From Aquimarina longa SW024 (lineage in GTDB: Bacteria; Bacteroidota; Bacteroidia; Flavobacteriales; Flavobacteriaceae), in NCBI RefSeq assembly GCF_001401755.1, contig NZ_AVQK01000024.1:84633-148632 (forward strand): a stretch of DNA of 64,000 bases, read 5' to 3'. The position numbers and the translations under genes are program-made. Below the pieces are notes generated by a model, which was not told where the DNA came from, did not search any database, and saw only the letters and a program-made list of their open reading frames with translations. This document shows positions 56,150 to 64,000 of the stretch, one piece after another. The first letter of the stretch is position 1; each line of letters starts with the position of its first letter.

Positions 56150-56344
56150 ATGAAGAAACGGCATCAACAAAAATTAGTAGTATTATCTATAGCGTTACTT
56201 TTTCTGTTTAATGTTCCGCTTATATTTATGTTTAATCATTCTGGAAATATTTTCGGATTTCCGATATTATATTTTTTTGTATTTCTAATTTGGGCGGCTT
56301 CTATTTTAATCTCTCTTATAATATTGAAAAAATTTTATGAATAG
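56150..56344 (+). CDS. Small membrane protein in the symporter-kinase cluster
   Basis: 64 residues from the ATG at 56150 (MKKRHQQKLVVLS). The frame is open back to a GTG at 56063, but that start would lie in the hairpin arm, so the ATG is preferred; a TTG near 56099 is another possibility. Two hydrophobic helices (VVLSIALLFLFNVPLIFMF and FPILYFFVFLIWAASILISLIIL). Its last codons overlap the start of the sensor kinase by 8 bp, so translation is probably coupled and a partner role for the kinase is plausible. Confidence 0.7.
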   Translation: MKKRHQQKLVVLSIALLFLFNVPLIFMFNHSGNIFGFPILYFFVFLIWAASILISLIILKKFYE

Positions 56345-59000
56345 TTATATATTGATATTCATAATTATAGGATATTTATTACTCCTATTCGGGGTTGCAT
56401 TTTGGGCAGAGAAAAAGGCAAAAAGAACATGGGTTAACAATCCCTATGTATACACATTATCTCTGGCAGTATATTGCTCTGCTTGGACATACTATGGTAG
56501 TGTAGGTATCGCAGCAACTTCTGGAGTAAGTTTTTTAACAACCTACCTAGGCCCAGTAATAGCTTTTCCCATTTGGATTATTGTATTAAAAAAAATCATA
56601 AAAATATCAAAACAACATAAAGTATCCAGTATTGCCGATTTTATATCACTTAGATATGGTAATGATCGTTTTTTGGGAGCTTTAGTAACAGTAATATGTG
56701 TTTTAGGAGTAGTGCCTTATATTTCATTACAACTTAAAGCTGTTTCAGAAACCTTTGGAATAATTTCTAAAAACCCTATTAATTCCTCAAGTACTATTTT
56801 TCAAGACTCTACATTTTATACAGCATTCTTATTAGCAGTATTTGCTGCATTTTTTGGAACAAGAACAACAGATGCAACACAGCGCAGACAAGGAATCATT
56901 TTTTCTGTGGCAGTAGAATCTGTAATTAAGCTTGTTTTTTTCTTGGGAGTAGGGATATATGTTTCTTATTTTCTTTTTGACGGTACTCTAGATATTTATA
57001 ACCAGATATCGATTACCGAAGATTTTGAATCTTTAACCACATTCGATAGTTTAGAGTCTGGTATCAACTGGTATTTTATGATAGCCTTATCTTTTTTGGC
57101 TATTTTTTTATTGCCAAGACAATTTCATGTTTCAGTAATAGAAAACACAAATCAAAAACATCTCAAAAAAGCAATTTGGTTATTTCCTTTATATCTTTTA
57201 CTGTTTAATATATTTGTTGTTTTTATAGCTTGGGGGGGGAAATTGCGCTTAGCCAATCTAGCAAATCCAGACTATTATTCATTACTTCTTCCCTTACAAA
57301 ACGGAGATATTTTCTTGGCAACTCTAGTGTTTTTAGGTGGTTTTTCTGCAGCTATTTCTATGGTAATAGTTTCTACATTAGCATTATCTACTATGCTTAG
57401 TAATAACTTAATAATCCCTTATGGTTTTTTAGATAAATTTAGCAAAAGTCACCCTGATCGAAATGCTAATTACATTAAGAATATTCGTAGGACAGCTATT
57501 TTTTGTTTAATACTAGGAGCCTACTTTTTCTATATTAATTTTAATATAGAATTATCATTATTTTCAATAGGTCAATTATCTTTTGTTGTTATAGCGCAGT
57601 TAGCCCCCTCTTTTTTTATAGGATTGTTTTGGAACAGAGGGTCATCTTTTGCAGCTAAAATGGGAATAATCACAGGAGCATTAATCACCACATACACTCT
57701 TGTTTTACCATTTGTATTAGATACAATTTTTGGTAATATGAATTTTATTGTTTTCGGACCATTTAATCTAACACTTTTAAGGCCATATGCTTTGTTTGGG
57801 ATAGATTTTCTAAATCCAGTAACACATGCATTTTTTTGGAGTATGCTTTTTAATGTAATAGTATACCTTTATGTATCTCTTTCTTTTAAAGGTAATTATA
57901 GAGAACGTAATTATGGAGAAATGTTTGTAAACAGTAACTATAATTCATTACAAGAAAATGCTTTTGTTTGGAAAGGAGAAGCTTATGTATCTGATATAAG
58001 AAATGTTCTAAATCGTTTTTTAGGAGAAGAACGTACAGAACGAGCTTTAGATTTATTTTATCTAAAATATGATCTTTCTAAGAATGACAAAAAAGCAGAT
58101 GCAAGATTGATCAATTTTTCTGAGAAATTATTAACAGGAAGTATCGGTAGCGCTTCGTCCAGAATTTTAATAGCAAGTGTAGTAGATGAGCAACCAGTTA
58201 CCTTAATAGAAGTATTAGAGATTTTAGAAGAAAATAAAAAGACAATTTCTAGCAATAAGTTTCTAAAACAAAAATCAGAAGAGTTAATTCTATTAACAGA
58301 AAAATTAAAACTTCAAGATAAATTAAAAGATGAATTCTTAGACACAGTAGCACATGAGTTAAAAACGCCTACAACATCAATTAGAGCAGCATCAGAGGTT
58401 TTATTAGATAATATTGATATGTCAGAAGCCCTAAAAATGCAATTTTTAACGAACATTCTAGATGATTCAGAACGTTTAGCTAAATTGATTCATAATATCT
58501 TAGATTTAGAAAAGCTAGCATCAGGTAGAGAAGTTTTGGATAAGAAAACAAATAATCTGAGTGATACGATAGAAAAAGCAATATCTGGAGTACATACAAT
58601 TGCAGAGAAAAAGAATATAAAAATTATAATATCAAAACCTCAGAAATCATATACAGCGTTATATGATGAAGATAGGATTCTTCAGGTATTGATAAATGTA
58701 CTCTCTAACGCTATTAAATTTGTAGAAGAGAAAAAAGGAATAGTAAAAATAACTTTAGAAAAAATTGAAAATTATATAAAAATCAATATTGAAGATAATG
58801 GAAAAGGTATCTTGGAAGAGGATATTAAGTATATTTTTGATAAATTTTACCAGTCTAAAAACCAGAATGTAAAAAAACCAGTAGGAAGTGGTTTTGGTTT
58901 AGCAATAAGTAAACAAATTATAGAAGGGCATAATGGTCGGATATGGGTAGATAAGGATTATAAAACAGGTGCTCGTTTTAGTATAGAAATCCCTGAATAA
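56337..59000 (+). CDS. Symporter-domain sensor histidine kinase
   Basis: 887 residues. Residues about 1-540 are an SSS-family membrane domain (FGVAFWAEKKAKRTW..., RYGNDRFLGALVTVI..., FHVSVIEN) resembling CbrA-type transporter sensors. A ~120-residue linker (about 545-660) resembles the STAC region (LNRFLGEERTERALDLF, LLTGSIGSASSRILI). The HisKA dimerisation helix has the phosphoacceptor H673 in VAHELKTPTT, followed by HATPase_c with the N-box LSNAIKFVEE, G1 DNGKGI, F-box FDKFYQS and G2 GSGFGLAIS. It should phosphorylate the next gene's receiver. Sensing by transport or by binding of the carboxylate is inferred from domain similarity. Confidence 0.92.
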   Translation: MNSYILIFIIIGYLLLLFGVAFWAEKKAKRTWVNNPYVYTLSLAVYCSAWTYYGSVGIAATSGVSFLTTYLGPVIAFPIWIIVLKKIIKISKQHKVSSIADFISLRYGNDRFLGALVTVICVLGVVPYISLQLKAVSETFGIISKNPINSSSTIFQDSTFYTAFLLAVFAAFFGTRTTDATQRRQGIIFSVAVESVIKLVFFLGVGIYVSYFLFDGTLDIYNQISITEDFESLTTFDSLESGINWYFMIALSFLAIFLLPRQFHVSVIENTNQKHLKKAIWLFPLYLLLFNIFVVFIAWGGKLRLANLANPDYYSLLLPLQNGDIFLATLVFLGGFSAAISMVIVSTLALSTMLSNNLIIPYGFLDKFSKSHPDRNANYIKNIRRTAIFCLILGAYFFYINFNIELSLFSIGQLSFVVIAQLAPSFFIGLFWNRGSSFAAKMGIITGALITTYTLVLPFVLDTIFGNMNFIVFGPFNLTLLRPYALFGIDFLNPVTHAFFWSMLFNVIVYLYVSLSFKGNYRERNYGEMFVNSNYNSLQENAFVWKGEAYVSDIRNVLNRFLGEERTERALDLFYLKYDLSKNDKKADARLINFSEKLLTGSIGSASSRILIASVVDEQPVTLIEVLEILEENKKTISSNKFLKQKSEELILLTEKLKLQDKLKDEFLDTVAHELKTPTTSIRAASEVLLDNIDMSEALKMQFLTNILDDSERLAKLIHNILDLEKLASGREVLDKKTNNLSDTIEKAISGVHTIAEKKNIKIIISKPQKSYTALYDEDRILQVLINVLSNAIKFVEEKKGIVKITLEKIENYIKINIEDNGKGILEEDIKYIFDKFYQSKNQNVKKPVGSGFGLAISKQIIEGHNGRIWVDKDYKTGARFSIEIPE

Positions 59001-59027
59001 GAATATATATAATATAAAAAAACAATT

Positions 59028-59396
59028 TTGAGTAAAAAGAAGATATTAATAGTTGATGATGAACCTAATATAGTGATGTCTTTAGAATATACATTTAAAA
59101 AAAATAATTTTGAAGTTTTTATAGCCCGTGATGGAGCAGAAGCCATAGAAATATTAAAATCAAAAGTGCCAGATGTAATTCTTTTAGATATCATGATGCC
59201 TAATATAGATGGATATCAAACTTTAGAGTACATAAGAAAAAATGATACTACTAAAAATAGTAAAGTAATATTCTTGACTGCAAAAAATAAAGGATCAGAT
59301 ATCGAAAAAGGGCTGGCAATGGGAGTAGATAAGTATTTAACAAAACCATTTTCGATAAAGAAAGTTATGGCTGAAATTAATGAACTTATGATATAA
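59028..59396 (+). CDS. Single-domain response regulator
   Basis: 122 residues starting at a TTG, the only start that keeps the conserved KKILIVDDEPN strand. A complete REC domain: DDE acid pocket at 9-11, phosphoacceptor D54 in LLDIMMPNIDG, Thr in FLTAK and Lys in LTKPFS. No DNA-binding or enzymatic output domain. It follows the kinase gene by 27 bp. Such lone receivers act by protein contact or pass the phosphate to another protein; the InsA-like HTH protein at the start of the locus is a conceivable, untested, target. Confidence 0.93.
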   Translation: MSKKKILIVDDEPNIVMSLEYTFKKNNFEVFIARDGAEAIEILKSKVPDVILLDIMMPNIDGYQTLEYIRKNDTTKNSKVIFLTAKNKGSDIEKGLAMGVDKYLTKPFSIKKVMAEINELMI

Positions 59397-59457
59397 AAAA
59401 AGTTAATAAATCACGAAAAAAAATAAAATAAGGTTGTTTACACCTAAATAGTAGTTA

Positions 59458-59483
59458 CTCGTCGAGATTTTTTTGTCGATGAG
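59458..59483 (+). other. Hairpin between response regulator and acs
   Basis: CTCGTCGA (59458-59465) pairs with TCGATGAG (59476-59483), one G-U pair. No T-run follows. It lies 47 bp before the acs start and could be a processing or leader structure. Confidence 0.3.
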
Positions 59484-59530
59484 ATGTTTTAAAAGAATTT
59501 AATACACCGAAAATTACAAAATCACAAATC

Positions 59531-61483
59531 ATGGAAATAAGAGACACGCTTCAACTTCGTTCTTTTGCAGAATATAAAGAAGCTTATCAGGAAAGTATAT
59601 CAAATCCTGAAAAATTCTGGGACGCTATTGCAGAAAAATTTCATTGGCATAAAAGATGGGATAAAACACTACAATGGGATTTTAAAAAACCAGAAGTAAA
59701 GTGGTTTGAAGGAGGAAAATTAAATATAACAGAAAATTGTCTAGATAGACATCTAGATAAATTAGGAAATAAAACGGCTATTATCTGGGAACCTAACGAT
59801 CCAGATGAAGAATCTCGGCATATTACTTACAGACAACTTTTTGTAAAAGTATCTCATTTTGCTAATGTTTTAAAAAATAATGGTATTAAAAAAGGAGACC
59901 GTGTCTGTCTTTATATGCCTATGATTCCGGAGTTAGCTATTGCAATGCTTGCATGTGCACGCATAGGAGCAGTCCATTCTATTGTATTTGCAGGGTTTTC
60001 TAGTACTGCTATTGCTAGTCGTATTAATGATTCACAATGTAAAATGTTGATTACAGCCAATGAAGTATATAGAGGTACTAAGGCTGTTAAATTGAAAGAA
60101 ATGTGTGATGAGGCGTTAAAAACTACTCCTTCTATAGAAACAGTGATTGTGTATAGAAGAACAGTAGAACCAACGCCAATGCAAGAAGGAAGAGATAAAT
60201 TTTGGTATGATGAACTACAAAAAGTAGAAAAAGAATGTCCTGCAGAAATAATGGATGCTGAGGATATGTTATTTATTTTATATACTTCTGGTTCTACAGG
60301 AAAACCAAAAGGTATGGTCCACACTATAGGAGGGTATATGGTATATACTGCTTATACTTTTGCTAACGTTTTTCAATGTGATCATTTTGCACCAACAAAT
60401 ACAATACCACAAAGGAAATATGATGGAGATGTATATTGGTGTACAGCTGATATAGGATGGATTACTGGACATTCATATATTGTATATGGCCCATTAGCAA
60501 TGGGAGCTACAACAGTAATGTTCGAAGGAGTACCAAGTTATCCGGATTATGGTCGTTTTTGGGAGATTTGTGATAAACTTAATGTAACACAGTTTTATAC
60601 CGCACCAACAGCAATTAGAGCATTAGCAAAACAATCATTAGACTTAGTAGAGCAGCATGATTTATCATCCATAAAAGTTTTAGGATCTGTAGGAGAACCG
60701 ATTAATGAAGAAGCTTGGCATTGGTATAATGATAATATAGGTAAAGGAACCTCTCCTATCGTAGATACTTGGTGGCAAACAGAAACAGGAGGTATTATGA
60801 TCTCTCCATTAGCAGGGATCACACCAACACGACCAACATTTGCTACACTACCACTACCAGGGATTCAACCGGTCTTGATGGATGAAAATGGAAATGAAAT
60901 AGAATTTAGATCCCAACAGTCAGAAGGGCGTTTAGCAATTAAATTCCCTTGGCCATCTATGGCAAGAACAATCTATGGAGACCATCAACGTTATAAAGAA
61001 GTTTATTTTTCTGCATATGAAGATAAATACTTTACCGGAGATGGAGCTTATAGAGATGCTACAGGCAACTACAGAATTACCGGTAGAGTGGATGATGTAG
61101 TTATTGTCTCAGGTCATAACCTTGGTACAGCTCCAATAGAAAATGCAATTAATGAACATCTAGCAGTAGCAGAATCAGCTATTGTAGGTTTTCCTCATGA
61201 TATAAAAGGAACAGCATTATATGCGTATGTAACGTTACACGAAGATAAAAAAGGTGACGATGCCCTGATTGCTGAAATAAGAGGGCAGGTTGCTAAAACT
61301 ATAGGAGCGATTGCAAAACCAGATAAAGTACAATTTGTAAATGGTTTACCTAAAACAAGAAGTGGTAAGATAATGAGAAGAATTTTAAGAAAAATTGCTT
61401 CAAAAGATACTTCTAATTTAGGAGACACATCTACACTGCTAAATCCTGATGTAGTTCAGGAAATAATGGATACCGCATTATAA
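59531..61483 (+). CDS. acs: Acetate-CoA ligase (acetyl-CoA synthetase)
   Basis: 650 residues. AMP-forming acetate activation to acetyl-CoA. Motifs: phosphate loop YTSGSTGKPKGMVHT, GEPINEEAWHW, WWQTETGGIMISP, YFTGDGAYRD, GRVDDVVIVSGHNLGTAPIE, and PKTRSGKIMRR with the conserved catalytic/acetylatable Lys. Length and order match Acs. In the same orientation as the upstream porin, symporter, kinase and receiver genes, 134 bp after the receiver, so it may have its own promoter as well. Strong terminator follows. Confidence 0.97.
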   Translation: MEIRDTLQLRSFAEYKEAYQESISNPEKFWDAIAEKFHWHKRWDKTLQWDFKKPEVKWFEGGKLNITENCLDRHLDKLGNKTAIIWEPNDPDEESRHITYRQLFVKVSHFANVLKNNGIKKGDRVCLYMPMIPELAIAMLACARIGAVHSIVFAGFSSTAIASRINDSQCKMLITANEVYRGTKAVKLKEMCDEALKTTPSIETVIVYRRTVEPTPMQEGRDKFWYDELQKVEKECPAEIMDAEDMLFILYTSGSTGKPKGMVHTIGGYMVYTAYTFANVFQCDHFAPTNTIPQRKYDGDVYWCTADIGWITGHSYIVYGPLAMGATTVMFEGVPSYPDYGRFWEICDKLNVTQFYTAPTAIRALAKQSLDLVEQHDLSSIKVLGSVGEPINEEAWHWYNDNIGKGTSPIVDTWWQTETGGIMISPLAGITPTRPTFATLPLPGIQPVLMDENGNEIEFRSQQSEGRLAIKFPWPSMARTIYGDHQRYKEVYFSAYEDKYFTGDGAYRDATGNYRITGRVDDVVIVSGHNLGTAPIENAINEHLAVAESAIVGFPHDIKGTALYAYVTLHEDKKGDDALIAEIRGQVAKTIGAIAKPDKVQFVNGLPKTRSGKIMRRILRKIASKDTSNLGDTSTLLNPDVVQEIMDTAL

Positions 61484-61497
61484 ATTTTTTGAATTTA

Positions 61498-61530
61498 AAA
61501 AGGTGGCTAAAAACTTAGCCACCTTTTCTA
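61498..61530 (+). terminator. Terminator after acs
   Basis: Perfect 13-bp stem (AAAAGGTGGCTAA at 61498-61510 with its complement at 61515-61527), 4-nt loop, T-rich end. Confidence 0.9.
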
Positions 61531-61561
61531 TATTCATGATATGATTATTCTAAAAAAGGTC

Positions 61562-61849
61562 TTATTCCATTAAAAACTTTAACTCTTCACAGGTTTTATT
61601 AGGAATGAACTCAGTGATATCATAATCTGCTAAGCCGTTTATTTTAAAAGGATCTTTATCTAAAATTTTTAATAATTCATTTTTCTCAGAGATTTTAGAT
61701 AAAATTATACCACCTGTTCTAGGAGTTTTTCTCCCAGAAGCTATAAAGTTTTGAAGCTCATATTGTTCATTTAGATATTTTATATGGAGATCTAAATAAG
61801 AATCAATTGTTTCTAAGGAAACCTTGTATGTTAATGATATGATGTAAAT
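61562..61849 (-). CDS. YCII-domain protein with non-standard start or frameshift
   Basis: On the minus strand a 95-codon frame ends at TAA 61562-61564. It reads YIISLTYKVSLETIDSYLDL, then HIKYLNEQYEL, SGRKTPRTGGIILS, DPFKINGLADY and ITEFIPNKTCEELKFLME. This is a full YCII-related domain (His and Arg/Gly-rich middle region intact). No ATG, GTG or TTG precedes the domain in frame. An ATT at 61849 falls exactly where Met is expected (M-Y-I-I-S). Alternatively, an ATG at 61857 would enter this frame if one T were restored in the CTTTAA run, giving MLLIYII. The function of YCII proteins is not settled. Confidence 0.7.
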   Translation of the reverse strand: MYIISLTYKVSLETIDSYLDLHIKYLNEQYELQNFIASGRKTPRTGGIILSKISEKNELLKILDKDPFKINGLADYDITEFIPNKTCEELKFLME

Positions 61850-61885
61850 TAAAGCATGGTTTTTAGAGTTAGAAAATAGGTTCTA

Positions 61886-61926
61886 AGAAAAAATTAAACC
61901 CATAATTTTATGGGTTTAATTTTTTT
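61886..61926. terminator. Bidirectional terminator near the M42 gene
   Basis: AAATTAAACCCATAA (61891-61905) and its complement (61908-61922) form a 15-bp stem flanked by A and T runs. It lies just downstream of the M42 peptidase stop (minus strand). Confidence 0.8.
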
Positions 61927-61947
61927 AATGATAAAAATAATAATTAG

Positions 61948-63039
61948 TTACTCATCAAAATAACTAAAAGTTTCACCTTCCTTAATAGTAAGAAGACTTT
62001 CATAGATTAATTTGATAACATTTTCAACATCATCCCTATGTACCATCTCTACAGTAGTATGCATATATCGTAGAGGTAAAGAGATTAAAGCAGACGCTAC
62101 ACCTCCATTACTATAAGCAAAAGCATCAGTATCTGTTCCTGTCATTCTGCTAGATGCCATACGTTGAAAAGGTATTTTTTTATCCTCAGCAGTGTCAATA
62201 AGGAGTTCCCTAAGTTTATTCTGTACAGCAGGCGCATAAGAAATCACAGGACCATCTCCAATTTTTGTTTCTCCTTGAGTTTTCTTTTCAATCATAGGAG
62301 TGGTGGTATCATGACATACATCAGTAACAATAGCTACATCAGGTTTAATGGTATGCGTTATCATTTCTGCACCTCTTAAACCAATTTCTTCTTGTACAGA
62401 ATTAGTAATATATAATCCAAAAGGAAGCTTGTCTTTGTTTTCACTCAGTAAACGAGCTACTTCAGCAATCATAAACCCTCCCATACGATTGTCTAAAGCT
62501 CTACAAACAAATTTGTCATTGTTCAAAATAAAAAACTCATCAGGATATGTAATCACACATCCTACATGCACACCAAGTTTTAAAACTTCTTCTTTTGTAG
62601 TACATCCTACATCAATACAAATGTTTTCTAGAGTAGGAGCAGGTTCTTTGCCATTTTTTCTCGTATGTATAGCTGGCCATCCAAAAACACCCTCGACAAT
62701 ACCATCTTTAGTATGAATGTTAACACGTTTAGAAGTAGCAATTTGGTGATCACTACCACCATTTCTAATAACATAAATAAGTCCGTTATCTGTAATATAG
62801 TTTACATACCATGAGATTTCATCAGCATGTCCCTCTATAACTACTTTATATTTAGCTTGTGGATTGATTACTCCAACAGCGGTTCCATATGTATCTGTGA
62901 TGAATTCATCTACATAAGGTTTTAGGTAATCCATCCATATTTTTTGCCCTTCCCATTCATAACCAGTAGGAGCAGCGTTGTTTAAATATTTTTCAAGAAA
63001 AGTCAGCGACTTTTTATTTAGAATGCTTTTTTTTGCCAT
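61948..63039 (-). CDS. M42-family metallopeptidase
   Basis: 363 residues. Motifs of the M42 glutamyl-aminopeptidase/endoglucanase-like family: VVIEGHADEISWYV (zinc-binding His, Asp), FVCRALDNRMGGFMIAEV (bridging Asp), the Glu pair in NSVQEEIGLRGAEM, and VTDVCHDTTTP. An extended C-terminal LRYMHTTVEMVHRDD supplies the last zinc His. It removes N-terminal residues from peptides in the cytoplasm. Divergent from the DUF4294 gene. Confidence 0.93.
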   Translation of the reverse strand: MAKKSILNKKSLTFLEKYLNNAAPTGYEWEGQKIWMDYLKPYVDEFITDTYGTAVGVINPQAKYKVVIEGHADEISWYVNYITDNGLIYVIRNGGSDHQIATSKRVNIHTKDGIVEGVFGWPAIHTRKNGKEPAPTLENICIDVGCTTKEEVLKLGVHVGCVITYPDEFFILNNDKFVCRALDNRMGGFMIAEVARLLSENKDKLPFGLYITNSVQEEIGLRGAEMITHTIKPDVAIVTDVCHDTTTPMIEKKTQGETKIGDGPVISYAPAVQNKLRELLIDTAEDKKIPFQRMASSRMTGTDTDAFAYSNGGVASALISLPLRYMHTTVEMVHRDDVENVIKLIYESLLTIKEGETFSYFDE

Positions 63040-63106
63040 TGTATTAAGTTTATTGCTAAAATAACAATATTCACATTTATTTTACAGTTTACAAATGGTT
63101 AATTGT

Positions 63107-63114
63107 TAATTTTG
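63107..63114 (+). promoter_or_regulatory. -7 element for the DUF4294 gene
   Basis: TAATTTTG, perfect TAnnTTTG, 19 bp before the ATG at 63134. A short leader follows. Confidence 0.5.
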
Positions 63115-63133
63115 GAGGTCTTATATAGTTAAT

Positions 63134-63838
63134 ATGTCGAAACAACTTTTATGGATATTGTTATTAATAACTACAATTCAAATGTATGCTCAGAAAAATA
63201 TTGATAGTTCTGGAGTAGATACTACAGGATATGTACAATATTATATTATAGATGGAGATACAATTCCCCATGAGGCAATAGATTTAGATGAAGTAATTAT
63301 TTTAGGGAAACTAAAATTTAAAGATAATTTAGCTAGACGGAAATATCTTATTCTTAGAAGAAAAACTCGTAAAGTATACCCTTATGCAAAGTTAGCATCT
63401 GATAGACTAACAACTCTTAATGAAAGGTTAGAAGGAATAACCTCTAAAAGATCCAAAAAGAAATACATAAAAATTCTTCAAAAGTATATGGAAGAAGAGT
63501 TTACAAAAGAACTTAAAAAATTGACACGTACAGAAGGGCAAATATTAGTTAAGTTAATTCATCGCCAAACAGGGAAGACTATGTTTAAACTTGTAAAAGA
63601 ATATCGAAGTGGATGGAGAGCTTTCTGGTATAATAATACAGCAAAACTTTTTAAAATCTCACTAAAAAAAGAATATGACCCTATTAATATAGAAGAAGAT
63701 TATTGGATAGAAGATATATTACAACGTAGTTTTCAGTCAAGTATTCTAAAAGATCAAAAAACAGCATTGGATTTTAGTTTTTATGATGCAATAAATAAAT
63801 GGTCCACTACAACGAATCTTAATCATATAAAAAAATAA
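63134..63838 (+). CDS. DUF4294 exported protein
   Basis: 234 residues with a signal peptide (1-19, QMYAQ). The mature chain has the DUF4294 landmarks: YYIIDGDTIPHEAIDLDEVIILGKLKFKD, RRKYLILRRKTRKVYPYAKLASDRL, LTRTEGQILVKLIHRQTGKTMFKLVKEYRSGWRAFWYNNTAKLFKISLKKEYDP. A Bacteroidota family of unknown function, probably periplasmic. Divergent from the M42 peptidase gene with 94 bp between. Confidence 0.88.
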   Translation: MSKQLLWILLLITTIQMYAQKNIDSSGVDTTGYVQYYIIDGDTIPHEAIDLDEVIILGKLKFKDNLARRKYLILRRKTRKVYPYAKLASDRLTTLNERLEGITSKRSKKKYIKILQKYMEEEFTKELKKLTRTEGQILVKLIHRQTGKTMFKLVKEYRSGWRAFWYNNTAKLFKISLKKEYDPINIEEDYWIEDILQRSFQSSILKDQKTALDFSFYDAINKWSTTTNLNHIKK

Positions 63839-63989
63839 TATTCATGTTAAGAAGATTTAGTATTATATAGTATAGTTAAGAAAAAATGGTTGTTATATTA
63901 ATTAAGCATAAAAAAAACACCTGATATTTTATTTTTTTTTCTATCTTAGCATTCTATCTTTTTAAAAATCAACACATTATTTAGTTCTG

Positions 63990-64000
63990 ATGTTAGAATT
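63990..64000 (+). CDS. Possible start of the next gene (partial)
   Basis: ATG TTA GAA at 63990-63998, with TATCTTAG (63942-63949), one mismatch from the -7 consensus, about 40 bp upstream. Only three codons are visible, so the product cannot be named. Confidence 0.3.

Noticed and set aside
1..64000. tRNA, rRNA, CRISPR arrays or prophage
   Set aside because: No cloverleaf-like sequence ending in CCA-type arms, no rRNA stretch, no regularly spaced repeats and no phage structural genes were recognised on either strand.

Overview
The window is an AT-rich chromosomal segment from a member of the Bacteroidota, almost certainly family Flavobacteriaceae. The evidence is: type IX secretion (T9SS) cargo with C-terminal sorting domains, PorP/SprF- and PorE-like proteins, DUF4294, DUF2807 and DUF2007 families, TAnnTTTG-type -7 promoter elements instead of sigma70 boxes, and mostly AT-rich leaders without clear Shine-Dalgarno sequences. 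A marine genus such as Aquimarina is a guess from overall feel, not a demonstrated placement. No tRNA, rRNA, CRISPR array, prophage or complete insertion sequence was seen.

Layout. 1-4.6 kb: a T9SS type-B surface protein (cut by the left edge), its PorP/SprF partner and a PorE-like TPR/beta-propeller/OmpA protein. 4.8-6.6 kb: rpsA. 6.9-12.7 kb: two large exported repeat proteins with type-A sorting domains and one small exported protein. 12.8-15.9 kb: a 178-bp inverted-repeat-bounded element abutting a TetR gene, three small genes of unknown function and a DUF1460 amidase-like protein. 16.0-16.3 kb: a decayed gene. 16.6-21.0 kb: the leucine operon leuA-leuC-leuD-leuB on the minus strand. 21.2-29.5 kb: mixed housekeeping genes (EamA transporter, RluA-type pseudouridine synthase, panB, serine deaminase, dnaK). 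29.9-43.9 kb: DUF2807 protein, PaaK-like ligase, gamma-glutamyltransferase with acpH, SMP-30-like lipoprotein, glmM, tandem LpxL-like acyltransferases, rhomboid protease, TlpA/DUF4369 lipoprotein and a large GAF-like protein.

44.0-48.9 kb is the most unusual part. A fusion of an HD phosphohydrolase with a Pycsar-type (PycTM/DUF5706) membrane domain is divergently transcribed from a 1235-residue lipoprotein that joins a calcineurin-like phosphoesterase, a kinase-like DRH/DxD region and an Omp85-type beta-barrel. A relic of a T9SS sorting domain follows.

49.4-52.0 kb holds a GNAT acetyltransferase, an SdiA-regulated-like lipoprotein, dps and a Nudix hydrolase. 52.1-61.5 kb is a coherent acetate/carboxylate assimilation locus: a stand-alone InsA-like zinc-ribbon/HTH protein, porin, DUF4212 small subunit, Na+/solute symporter, small membrane protein, a symporter-domain sensor histidine kinase, a lone receiver protein and acs. 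The right end has a YCII-domain gene with no ATG/GTG/TTG start (61562-61849), an M42 peptidase, a DUF4294 protein and possibly the first codons of another gene.

The acetate locus reads as a pathway: entry through the outer membrane (porin), Na+-coupled uptake (DUF4212 plus symporter), sensing by a transporter-like kinase, and activation to acetyl-CoA (Acs). Functional statements rest on motifs read by eye and on family knowledge; no database search was possible.
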